Positions 1 to 6,592 of a stretch of 10,128 bases of DNA are shown here, one piece after another; within the stretch, counting starts at the first letter, position 1, and each line of letters starts with the position of its first letter. Origin of the DNA: an uncultured Actinomycetes bacterium (GTDB lineage Bacteria > Actinomycetota > Thermoleophilia > Solirubrobacterales > 70-9); NCBI GenBank assembly GCA_946479725.1, contig CAMLHB010000072.1:1-10128 (forward strand). The letters run 5' to 3'. Position numbers and translations under genes: made by a program. The notes under the pieces were generated by a model. That model did not search any database, had not been told where the DNA came from, and worked only from the letters and a program-made list of their open reading frames with translations.

Positions 1-624
1 CGGCCTCACGGCCGCGACATGGACCAGACCCTGGGGATCGGAACTTTCTGGGCAGCCGCCTACCTCCCCGGCGCCGTGAGCCAGCTCCACTTCTCCAAGC
101 TCCTCTCCGCCGACGGGCAGCGCCTCTTCTTCAACGCCCTCGACCCGCTCTCCCTGAACGACACCAACGGCCGCCAGGACGTCTATGAGTGGGAGGCCGA
201 AGGGGAGGGGACCTGCACCCAGGCCTCGCCGGGCTTCGACCCGAAGTCAGGCGGCTGCCTCAACCTGATCTCGAGCGGCCAGAGCCCGGTCGACTCCGAG
301 CTCGTGGACGCCGGCTCAGACGGCCGCGACGTCTTCTTCAAGACCGCCGAGAGCCTCTTCCCGACCGACCCCGGCCTCCTCGACATCTACGACGCCCGCT
401 CAGGCGGCGGCTTCCCCGCCTCGCCCCAGCCTCCGGCGGCCTGCGAAGGGGAAGCCTGCCAGGACCCGCTGGCACCCTCAGAAGACCCGACCCCCGCCTC
501 CTCGGCCTTCGAGGGCGCCGGCAACGTGATGCCCGCCGCGCACCGCAAGAAGCACCGGCGCAAGCACCACAAGAAGCGCCACGGCACGCCTAGGCACCAC
601 CACAACCGAAGGGCGGGACGATGA
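1..624 (+). CDS. C-terminal part of a secreted PD40/WD40-like beta-propeller protein (5' end outside window)
   Basis: The frame is open from base 1, so the ATG at 19 is probably internal and the gene begins upstream; 207 codons are visible. Two propeller-blade-like stretches can be seen, at about residues 34-62 ('LSADGQRLFF' then 'GRQDVYEWE') and about 100-128 ('GSDGRDVFFKTAESL' then 'LLDIYDA'). These resemble the blades of TolB/PD40 proteins, in which a strand 'S.DG..vfF.t...L...D....DvY' repeats. A Pro/Cys-rich linker follows ('CEGEACQDPL', about 147-156). The end is strongly basic: the last 28 residues hold 8 His, 8 Arg and 5 Lys. I recall this layout from exported actinobacterial proteins; no enzyme motif is visible. 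The stop codon overlaps the next start by 4 bases (ATGA at 621), so the two genes are probably cotranscribed and translationally coupled. The family call is inference from motif style; the existence of the gene is well supported. Confidence 0.8.
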   Translation, partial: RPHGRDMDQTLGIGTFWAAAYLPGAVSQLHFSKLLSADGQRLFFNALDPLSLNDTNGRQDVYEWEAEGEGTCTQASPGFDPKSGGCLNLISSGQSPVDSELVDAGSDGRDVFFKTAESLFPTDPGLLDIYDARSGGGFPASPQPPAACEGEACQDPLAPSEDPTPASSAFEGAGNVMPAAHRKKHRRKHHKKRHGTPRHHHNRRAGR

Positions 625-3461
625 AGCGGGCACTCGCAGTGATTCTCACCTCAGCGCTGGGCGCCCTCTGCCTGGCCCCCCAGGCCCAGGCCGCGTTCGG
701 CCTGGCAGAACTCGATGCGAGCTTCACCGAAGCCGACGGCAGCGCCGCCCTTCAGGCAGGCTCCCACCCCTTCGCCTACACCACCACGCTCGGGGTGAAC
801 ACGAACGTCGAAGGGGGAAAAGAAATCCCCGATGGCGCCCTCAAGGACCTCGAAGTCACCCAGATCCCGGGCCTCGTCGGCAGCCGCACCGCGGTCCCGC
901 AGTGCTCGGCCGCCGACTTCAACCTGCGCTTGGAAGGCCGCCCCGCCTGCCCCGACGCGACTGCGGTGGGGATCTCGGAGACCAAAGCCGAATTCGGCGC
1001 GATCGAAGCGGGGACCAAGCTGTATTTCGACGTCGCTGTCTACAACCTCGTGCCGCCTCCCGGCGTCGCCGCCCGGCTCGGCTTCGTGGTCTTGAACGTG
1101 CCGATCACGATCGACGTCTCCGTCAACCCCGACCCCCCCCACAACCTCCTCGCCAAGCTCAACGACATCCCTCAGGGGCTGCTCTTCTACGGCTCACGGC
1201 TGACGATCTGGGGCGTGCCGGCGAGCCCCGCTCACGACGATCTGCGCGGCAACTGCCTGGGCGAAGGCGCCGAAGCGGTGCCGAGCGAAGCGCCGGTCTC
1301 GCTGGGCTCCTGCCCGGCCAACGTCGCCGAAGCCCCCTTCCTGACCCTCCCCCGGGCCTGCACGGGACCGCTTCAAACCCTCGCCACGGCTGACTCCTGG
1401 CAGCAGCCGGGAATCTTTACCTCCACCCTCGCCACTACCCACGATGGCTCAGAACCGCCCGCTCCTCAGGGTATGAGCGGTTGCCCGAAGCTGCCCTTCA
1501 ACCCGACGATCACGGCCAAGCCGACGAGCCTCGCCGCCGAGAGCCCCAGCGGCCTCGACTTCTCGCTCGACGTCAAGGACGAAGGCTTGACGAGCCCCAC
1601 CGGCCTCGCTTCCTCGGACATCCGCAAGACTGTGGTCACCCTGCCGGAAGGATTCACGACCAACCCCTCGCTGGCCGAAGGGCTCGCGGTCTGCAGCGAA
1701 GCCGACCTGGGGCGGGAGACTCCCTCATCGGACCCAGGTGCGGGCTGCCCGAACGCCTCCAAGGTCGGCAGCGCGGAAGTCGAAACGCCACTGCTTGAGC
1801 AGCCGGTCAAAGGCTCCCTCTACATCGCCAAGCCCTATGAGAACCCCTTCGGATCCCTGCTGGCGCTCTACCTGGTGCTGCAGAACAGGGACTTCGGGAT
1901 CTCGATAAAGCAGCCGCTGCGGGTTGAAACCGACCCCCAGACCGGCCGGATCACGACCGTGGCCGAAGATCTGCCCCAACTGCCCTTCTCCCACTTCAAG
2001 CTGCACTTCCGCGAGGGCACGCGCAGCCCGCTGGCGACCCCTCCGGGTTGCGGCTCCTACAAGGCCCAGGCGACCCTCTACCCGTGGGCTGGCGGCGAAC
2101 CTGTGCAGACCGACTCGGCCTTCGAAATCGTCACCGGCCCCGACGCCGGGCCCTGCCCGGCCGCCGGCACGCCGCCCTTCCACCCGGGCCTCCTCGCCGG
2201 CACCCTGAACAACGCCGCCGGGCGCTTCAGTCCCTTCTACGTGCGCCTCTCCCGCACCGACTCCGAACAGGAGATCACCCACTTCTCGATCAAGCTGCCC
2301 CCGGGCGTGGTCGCCAAGCTCGCCGGCATCCCGTTCTGCCCCGACGCTGCGATCGCCGCCGCCGAGGCACGCGAAGGACAGGCCCACGGCGGCGAAGAAG
2401 AGATCGCCGCCCCGAGTTGCCCGGCCGCATCGGAGATCGGTCGCACCCTGGTCGGCTCGGGCGTAGGGCCCTCGCTCGCCTACGCCCCCGGCAAGGTCTA
2501 CCTGGCCGGCCCCTACCACGGCTCCCAGCTCTCGATCGTCGCGATCACGGCGGCCAAGGTCGGCCCCTTCGACCTCGGCTCGGTCGTCGTCCGCGAGGCG
2601 CTTCGGATCAACCCCGAAACCGCCGAAGTCTTCGTCGACGCAACCGGGTCGGACCCGATCCCCCACATCGTCAACGGGATCCCGGTCCACCTGCGGACGA
2701 TCAAGGTCTTCGTCGATCGCCCCGAATTCACCCTCAACCCGACCTCCTGCGAACCGACCTCCACCGCCTCCACGGTCCTCGGCTCGGGCCTTGACTTCGG
2801 CTCTGAAGCCGACGACGAGCCGATCACGGTGACGACCCGCTTCCAGGCCGCCGACTGCGGCTCGCTCGGCTTCAAGCCCCGGCTGGCGCTGCGCCTGCTC
2901 GGCAAGACCAGGCGCGGCGGCAACCCGGCGCTGCGGGCGGTGCTGCGGCCGCGGATCGGCGACGCCAACGCGACGCGGATCTCGGTCGCGCTGCCGCATT
3001 CGGAGTTCCTCGAACAGGGCCACATCGGCACCATCTGCACCCGCGTGCAGTTCAAGGCCGGCGCCGGCAACGGCGCCGAGTGCCCGCAGGCCTCGGTCTA
3101 CGGCCGCGCCCGCGCCTGGACGCCGCTTTTCGCCGAGCCCCTGGAAGGGCCGATCTTCCTGCGCGCCTCCGAACATCCCCTGCCCGACCTGGTCCTCGCC
3201 CTGCATGGGCTGGTCGACGTCGACGCCGTCGGCCGCATCGACTCGGTCAACGGCGGCATCCGCAACACCTTCGACTTCGTTCCCGACGCGCCGGTCACCA
3301 AAGTGGTGGTCAACCTCTACGGCGGTGGGAAAAGCCTGCTGGTGAACAGCACCAATATTTGTCGCGGCAGGCACCGGGCGACGGTGAAGATGGAGGGCCA
3401 CAACGGCCGCGTCCACAACTTCCGGGCGCCGCTGAAGGCCAGCTGCCATAAGAAACGGTGA
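621..3461 (+). CDS. Large secreted four-module Cys-repeat protein (946 aa), function unknown
   Basis: The ATG at 621 overlaps the preceding stop and has a purine-rich upstream stretch (GAAGGGCGGGA). The N-terminus is a standard signal peptide: Lys-Arg, a hydrophobic core, and probable cleavage after Ala24 ('QAQA'). The mature protein starts with 'QAGSHPF' (45-51) and 'IPDGALKDL' (69-77). It contains four related modules at about residues 75-247, 336-477, 552-710 and 785-914. Each has a beta strand ending 'LPxG' or similar, a first Cys, a second Cys in a 'C-P-x-A-(S/T)-x-x-G' motif, a 'TPL..(P)(L/V).G.(L/I)Y(I/L)A'-type strand (clearest in modules 2-4), and a third Cys at the end. The cysteines are 95/110/247, 358/376/477, 573/600/710 and 806/821/914. 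I see no catalytic motif and no membrane anchor after the signal peptide; the C-terminus is short and basic ('CHKKR'). A paralog begins at 7889. Compared with it, this protein has about 37 extra residues near 200-240 with two additional Cys (212 and 231). An extracellular structural or binding role is inference. Confidence 0.93.
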   Translation: MKRALAVILTSALGALCLAPQAQAAFGLAELDASFTEADGSAALQAGSHPFAYTTTLGVNTNVEGGKEIPDGALKDLEVTQIPGLVGSRTAVPQCSAADFNLRLEGRPACPDATAVGISETKAEFGAIEAGTKLYFDVAVYNLVPPPGVAARLGFVVLNVPITIDVSVNPDPPHNLLAKLNDIPQGLLFYGSRLTIWGVPASPAHDDLRGNCLGEGAEAVPSEAPVSLGSCPANVAEAPFLTLPRACTGPLQTLATADSWQQPGIFTSTLATTHDGSEPPAPQGMSGCPKLPFNPTITAKPTSLAAESPSGLDFSLDVKDEGLTSPTGLASSDIRKTVVTLPEGFTTNPSLAEGLAVCSEADLGRETPSSDPGAGCPNASKVGSAEVETPLLEQPVKGSLYIAKPYENPFGSLLALYLVLQNRDFGISIKQPLRVETDPQTGRITTVAEDLPQLPFSHFKLHFREGTRSPLATPPGCGSYKAQATLYPWAGGEPVQTDSAFEIVTGPDAGPCPAAGTPPFHPGLLAGTLNNAAGRFSPFYVRLSRTDSEQEITHFSIKLPPGVVAKLAGIPFCPDAAIAAAEAREGQAHGGEEEIAAPSCPAASEIGRTLVGSGVGPSLAYAPGKVYLAGPYHGSQLSIVAITAAKVGPFDLGSVVVREALRINPETAEVFVDATGSDPIPHIVNGIPVHLRTIKVFVDRPEFTLNPTSCEPTSTASTVLGSGLDFGSEADDEPITVTTRFQAADCGSLGFKPRLALRLLGKTRRGGNPALRAVLRPRIGDANATRISVALPHSEFLEQGHIGTICTRVQFKAGAGNGAECPQASVYGRARAWTPLFAEPLEGPIFLRASEHPLPDLVLALHGLVDVDAVGRIDSVNGGIRNTFDFVPDAPVTKVVVNLYGGGKSLLVNSTNICRGRHRATVKMEGHNGRVHNFRAPLKASCHKKR
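843..3362 (+). repeat. Four protein-level modules within the 946-aa secreted protein
   Basis: The modules encode residues 75-247 (bases 843-1361), 336-477 (1626-2051), 552-710 (2274-2750) and 785-914 (2973-3362). They share a three-Cys layout and the second-Cys signature: 'ACPDATAVG', 'GCPNASKVG', 'SCPAASEIG' and 'ECPQASVYG'. The repeats are diverged at DNA level and visible only in translation, so they are old duplications. Module borders are approximate. Confidence 0.7.
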
Positions 3462-4243
3462 GGATCCGGGGTCGGACGGCCGTGACGACGGCGCTCCTGG
3501 TCGCGATCGCGGCTGCCGGGGTCGCCGGGGCGGTGGTGGTGCAGCAGGGGGGATTGCGGATCAGCGTCCTCAGTCAGGTGATCCCCTACAAGCTGCCCCG
3601 GCGGCACCCGGCCCCGATCGCCGTCTTCGTCGCCGGCCGACTGGCCGCGGCGGAAGGGGGGATACCGCCCCAGTTGCAGCGCCTTCGGATCGAGGTCAAC
3701 CGCCACGGTCTGCTGCAGTCTCGCGGCCTGCCGGTCTGCCACCCGCGTCAGGTCGAGGCGACGACGACCCAGCGCGCCCTCGCCAATTGTGGCCCGGCGC
3801 TGATCGGCTCCGGCCAGTTCTGGGCCCACATCGTCCTTGCGGGGCAGGCGCCCTACCCGACCAAGGGGCGGCTGCTGATCTTCAACGGGCGGCGGGACGG
3901 GAAGCCGGTCCTGCTCGCCCAGATCTACAGCGATCACCCGTTCAACAGCGGCTTCCTGATCGAGTTCTCGATCGCGCACGTCGACCGCGGCTTCTACGGG
4001 ACCGAACTGGCGGCCTCCCTGCCCGAGTCGCTCGGAGAATGGGGATACCTCGACCGCATCAAGCTGACGCTGAGGCGCGAATACTCCTACCGGGGCCGGA
4101 AGCTCTCCTACTTCAACGCGGCCTGCCCGGCGCCGCCGGGCGTGGATCGGGTCCCCTTCCCGCTTGCCCGGGTCACCTTCTACCTGGGCGGTGGGCGCAG
4201 GGTCGCCGCCGCCGTCGACAAGGCCTGCGGGGTGAGGGAATGA
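3458..4243 (+). CDS. Exported or membrane-anchored conserved hypothetical protein (261 aa)
   Basis: The chosen start is the GTG at 3458, which overlaps the upstream TGA in a GTGA arrangement; a GTG at 3482 (residue 9) is an alternative. The N-terminus is Arg-rich ('RIRGR') followed by about 21 hydrophobic residues (8-28) with no clear cleavage site, so it may be an uncleaved anchor. The body has 'APIAVFVAGRL' (52-62), 'HGLLQSRGLPVC' (83-94), 'NCGPALIGSG' (110-119), 'GRLLIFNG' (137-144), 'YGTELAASLP' (180-189) and a third Cys in 'NAACP' (220-224); a fourth Cys is at 257. I recall similar proteins recurring in Thermoleophilia genomes as uncharacterised exported proteins. The order (first Cys after 'LP', second Cys before an 'xxIG' turn, third Cys at the end) matches a single module of the large neighbours. 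That relationship is inference. No enzyme motif is visible. Confidence 0.88.
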   Translation: MRIRGRTAVTTALLVAIAAAGVAGAVVVQQGGLRISVLSQVIPYKLPRRHPAPIAVFVAGRLAAAEGGIPPQLQRLRIEVNRHGLLQSRGLPVCHPRQVEATTTQRALANCGPALIGSGQFWAHIVLAGQAPYPTKGRLLIFNGRRDGKPVLLAQIYSDHPFNSGFLIEFSIAHVDRGFYGTELAASLPESLGEWGYLDRIKLTLRREYSYRGRKLSYFNAACPAPPGVDRVPFPLARVTFYLGGGRRVAAAVDKACGVRE

Positions 4244-5310
4244 AGCGCGCCGCGGTCGCTCTCGCCATGCTGCCGTTGCTGGCAGCGACGCCGGTCGCGA
4301 GGGCCGCCTACGACCCGGTCGGCGGCGGCACGACCAGGCTCGTGCTCGACAAGCGCTTCCTTGCCTTCCTCGCGCGGGACGGCGTCGCCTTGACGGCCTC
4401 CGCCCCTGCCAGGCGGCAGGGAGGGGCGATCCTCCTGCCGGTCTCCGGCGGCAGCTTCGACCCGACGATCGGCAGGGGGGAGGTGGAGCAGGAAGGCTCG
4501 CTGCTCCTCGCCAACGCCCGCAAGCGGGTGCCGATCCGAAAGCTGGTGGTGAAGACGAGCCGCTCGCCGCTGGTCGCCAAGGTCGGCGGCTCGCAGCTGA
4601 AGCTCGCCACCTCTGCCCGCACCGGCAGCGCCCGCGACGGGTTCGGCGCCGTCTTCACCGCGCGCCGGCTGAGGCTGACCGCGAAGGTGGCGACCCGGCT
4701 GAACAAGAAGCTGCGGCCGCGGGTCCCGTTCGCGGCGGGGCAGCCGCTGGGGACCATCCGCAGCTCCCCGCAGCCGCTGCTGGCGACGATCGTCCCCCGG
4801 GGGCGGGTGACCCTCGCCTTCGACAGCGCCTTCGTCGCCAAGCTGAACGAACGCTTCGTCTCGGTCAACCCCGTCTTCCCCGCCGAACACCAGGGGCCGA
4901 CCTTCACGATGCCGATCATCGCCGGCGGCGCCCTCGCGCCGAACGGCCTCCTCGGCACCCTCCGTACCGGCGGCGAGGTCGAATTCCTCCAGCTCGGCTC
5001 CGGCCAGATCTTCTGGCACGAACCTTGGCTCGACCTCGGCGCCGCCGAGTACACGGTCGAAGCCAACGTCCAGCCTTCGCCCCCCTATGGCGGGAAGGCT
5101 CTCCGCGCCGGGGTCGCCTCGATCTTCGACGCCGCGGTCTTCGCCGAGCCGCGCCGCCGCACGGTCGCCGTTGCCGGCGGCCAGCTCCTCCTCGACCCGC
5201 AGACGGCGCAGGCGTTCAACGAAGTCTTCGCCGATCCGGACGGGGGGGCGGACCCGTTCGCGGCCGGGGAAGCCCTGGGCACGATCTCCTTCGAGGCGAC
5301 GACGCAGTAG
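4240..5310 (+). CDS. Secreted protein of two tandem HtaA-like halves (356 aa)
   Basis: The frame is open far upstream of 4240, but the start is best placed at this ATG. It overlaps the previous stop (ATGA), is preceded by a GTGAGGGA Shine-Dalgarno-like stretch, and gives a typical signal peptide ('MKRAAVALAMLPLL', cleavage near Ala22). The mature protein contains no Cys, unlike its neighbours. It consists of two similar halves, about residues 30-173 and 187-349. Matching pieces are 'TRLVLDKRFLAFL' with 'VTLAFDSAFVAKL', 'LPVSGGSFDP' with 'MPIIAGGALAP', and 'PFAAGQPLGTI' with 'PFAAGEALGTI'. The pattern of a short helix, then a 'GG' strand and a long beta-rich stretch, resembles HtaA-type domains (Pfam Htaa family; some corynebacterial members bind heme at the cell surface). 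Heme-ligating residues cannot be confirmed: only two His are seen (217 and 260). Call the HtaA similarity tentative. It is the last of the four overlapping genes. Confidence 0.85.
   Translation: MKRAAVALAMLPLLAATPVARAAYDPVGGGTTRLVLDKRFLAFLARDGVALTASAPARRQGGAILLPVSGGSFDPTIGRGEVEQEGSLLLANARKRVPIRKLVVKTSRSPLVAKVGGSQLKLATSARTGSARDGFGAVFTARRLRLTAKVATRLNKKLRPRVPFAAGQPLGTIRSSPQPLLATIVPRGRVTLAFDSAFVAKLNERFVSVNPVFPAEHQGPTFTMPIIAGGALAPNGLLGTLRTGGEVEFLQLGSGQIFWHEPWLDLGAAEYTVEANVQPSPPYGGKALRAGVASIFDAAVFAEPRRRTVAVAGGQLLLDPQTAQAFNEVFADPDGGADPFAAGEALGTISFEATTQ
4327..5286 (+). repeat. Tandem duplication inside the HtaA-like protein
   Basis: Unit A covers about 4327-4758 and unit B about 4798-5286. The strongest match is at their ends, where 'PFAAGQPLGTI' (residues 163-173) and 'PFAAGEALGTI' (339-349) differ at two adjacent positions. 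The preceding 'LRLTAKVATRLNKKL' and 'LLLDPQTAQAFNEVF' also correspond. DNA identity is low except at this end motif. Confidence 0.65.
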
Positions 5311-5315
5311 GCGGG

Positions 5316-5322
5316 AGAGGAG
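5316..5322 (+). promoter_or_regulatory. Shine-Dalgarno sequence for the PucR-type regulator
   Basis: AGAGGAG lies 9 bases before the ATG at 5332 inside the 21-base gap after the HtaA-like gene. It fixes this start and shows that the regulator can be translated without coupling to the upstream gene. Confidence 0.7.
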
Positions 5323-5331
5323 CGCAGCCGG

Positions 5332-6501
5332 ATGCAGCGTTCAGTCCAGCAGGCGCGGAACGAGCTCGCCGAGCGCATGCGCTGCCGCCGGGAGGAGATC
5401 GAGCATGAGGCGTTGACAAGGGTGCAGGCGCTCGCTGACCCGGGCGAGACGGCGGACCCGGTCTACGCCGCCGGGCTCCAGCACGCGGTTTGCATCGCGA
5501 TCGGGTACGCGATCGACAGCCTCGAGATGGGGGACGGGCCGCTGGCCGAGGCACCCCCGCCGGGACTGCTGGAGCAGGCTCGGCTCGCCGCTCAGCACGG
5601 GATCGGCCTCGATACGGTCCTGCGGCGCTACCTGGCCGGCCACGCGATCTTCTCCGAGTTCTTGATGCGCGAGCTGACGCCCGACCTCGTTCCCAAGGGA
5701 GCGTCCCTGCCCACGCTGACGCAGGCGTATAACAGCCACTTCGACAGCCTGATCGCAGCCGTCAGTGAGGAATACATGCGCCGGCGCGAGGCCTGGGTGC
5801 GGTCCTCCGACCGCCGCGACGCCGAGCGGGTGGAACGGCTGCTGTCGGGGGAGCTGGTTGACACGGCGCGGCTGGACTACGAGTTCGGCGGCTGGAACCT
5901 TGGCCTGATCGCCGATGGCGACGGGGCCGAGGAGGCGATCCGCTCGCTTGGCCGCGACCTCGATTGCCGGCTGCTCGTCGTTCCCGCCGGCGAGGTTGCC
6001 GTCTGGGCCTGGCTGGGCAGCCGCGACCGTCCCGACGACGAGCGCCTGCTGCGCCGGGCGGCGGTGCGACTTCCCATGGGCGTGGTTCTGGCCGTCGGCG
6101 AGCCGGCGCGGGGGCTTGCCGGCTGGCGCCTCAGCCACCGCCAGGCCAAGGCGGCGATGCCCCTGGCGATGCGACAGCCAGGGAGGCCGGTTCGCTACGG
6201 GGACGTGGCGCTGCTCGCCACTCTTCTCACCGACGATTTGCTCGGGACTTCCTTGCGGCAGATGTTCCTCGAGCCGCTCGCGGAGGAGGGCGACCCGTTC
6301 ACGCTCGTCGAGACGCTTCGGGCCTACATCAACGCACAGGGGAACGTTTCCTCCACGGCGGCCGCGCTGGAGGTGAGCAGGCACACCGTCGGCAACCGGC
6401 TGCGGACCAGCGAACGCCTGCTGGGGCGGTCGCTCGGGACCTGCCTCGCCGAGCTCGACGCTGCCATGAAGATGGCCGCATTGACAAATTGGCCAATCTG
6501 A
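5332..6501 (+). CDS. PucR/CdaR-family transcriptional regulator with RsbRD-like N-terminus (389 aa)
   Basis: This is a cytoplasmic DNA-binding regulator. Residues about 10-150 form an all-helical region rich in Arg, Glu and Leu ('HGIGLDTVLRRYLAGHAIF', 89-107), like the RsbRD/RsbT co-antagonist N-terminal domain found in many actinobacterial PucR-type proteins. Residues about 165-290 are a degenerate GGDEF-like (CdaR) middle domain, including 'LLSGELVDTARLDYEF' (170-185) and 'GLAGWRLSHRQAKAAM' (261-276). The C-terminus (about 325-380) is the PucR helix-turn-helix: 'LVETLRAYINAQGNVSST', then 'AAALEVSRHTVGNRLR', then 'LLGRSL'. The usual family motif 'H.NT..yRL..ie.LLG' is present in the form 'SRHTVGNRL...LLG'. 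Family members respond to small molecules and control catabolic or developmental genes; the ligand here is unknown. The gene follows the secreted-protein run by 21 bases and precedes the six-Cys-repeat gene, so either could be a target. It uses mostly GAG for Glu, unlike the secreted genes. Confidence 0.92.
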   Translation: MQRSVQQARNELAERMRCRREEIEHEALTRVQALADPGETADPVYAAGLQHAVCIAIGYAIDSLEMGDGPLAEAPPPGLLEQARLAAQHGIGLDTVLRRYLAGHAIFSEFLMRELTPDLVPKGASLPTLTQAYNSHFDSLIAAVSEEYMRRREAWVRSSDRRDAERVERLLSGELVDTARLDYEFGGWNLGLIADGDGAEEAIRSLGRDLDCRLLVVPAGEVAVWAWLGSRDRPDDERLLRRAAVRLPMGVVLAVGEPARGLAGWRLSHRQAKAAMPLAMRQPGRPVRYGDVALLATLLTDDLLGTSLRQMFLEPLAEEGDPFTLVETLRAYINAQGNVSSTAAALEVSRHTVGNRLRTSERLLGRSLGTCLAELDAAMKMAALTNWPI

Positions 6502-6531
6502 CCGCTGCTTGTTGTCAGTTTGGTCGATCAA
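6482..6531 (+). promoter_or_regulatory. Palindrome cluster, possible operator, at the end of the regulator gene and in the following gap
   Basis: Three symmetric elements occur in 50 bases: a perfect 10-bp palindrome ATTGGCCAAT (6488-6497); an inverted pair TGACAA (6482-6487) and TTGTCA (6512-6517); and a near-palindrome TTGGTCGATCAA (6520-6531, 10 of 12 positions symmetric). The two TTGG-type elements have centres 33 bases apart, about three helical turns. They lie upstream of the GTG at 6593, so they could be an operator for that gene, perhaps for the regulator encoded just before. The rest of the 91-base gap shows no convincing -35/-10 pair. Function is inference. Confidence 0.3.
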
Positions 6532-6582
6532 GCTTCTTTTCCCGATGGGACGGTACGGCGAAGTTCGCTATTACCCAGATAA

Positions 6583-6588
6583 GGGAGG
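6583..6588 (+). promoter_or_regulatory. Shine-Dalgarno sequence deciding a GTG start
   Basis: GGGAGG, within AAGGGAGGAA, stands 4 bases before the GTG at 6593. It supports this GTG over the in-frame upstream start at 6509, which would add 28 residues with no signal-peptide character. The spacing is short but acceptable. Confidence 0.7.
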
Positions 6589-6592
6589 AATT

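Noticed and set aside
1725..3449. Long minus-strand open frame (574 codons)
   Set aside because: It lies entirely opposite the 946-aa secreted protein gene. Its predicted product is Gly/Arg/Val/Asp-rich low-complexity sequence, typical of a reverse shadow in high-GC DNA, with no recognisable domain.
3787..4239. Upstream extension of the HtaA-like gene to 3787
   Set aside because: The extension lies within the 261-aa gene and translates to Arg/Pro/Gly-rich sequence; the signal peptide and ATGA overlap place the start at 4240.
5341..6531. Minus-strand open frame of 396 codons
   Set aside because: It is opposite the PucR-type regulator, which has a clear helix-turn-helix on the plus strand; the minus product has no domain character.
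6509..6592. Upstream start for the six-Cys-repeat protein at 6509
   Set aside because: The added 28 residues would precede a complete signal peptide and lack a Shine-Dalgarno sequence, while GGGAGG stands just before the GTG at 6593.
6502..6592. Sigma70-type promoter in the gap after the regulator
   Set aside because: TTGACA (6481) and TTGTCA (6512) resemble -35 boxes, but the positions 17 bases downstream are GCTGCT and TCTTTT, which are poor -10 elements.
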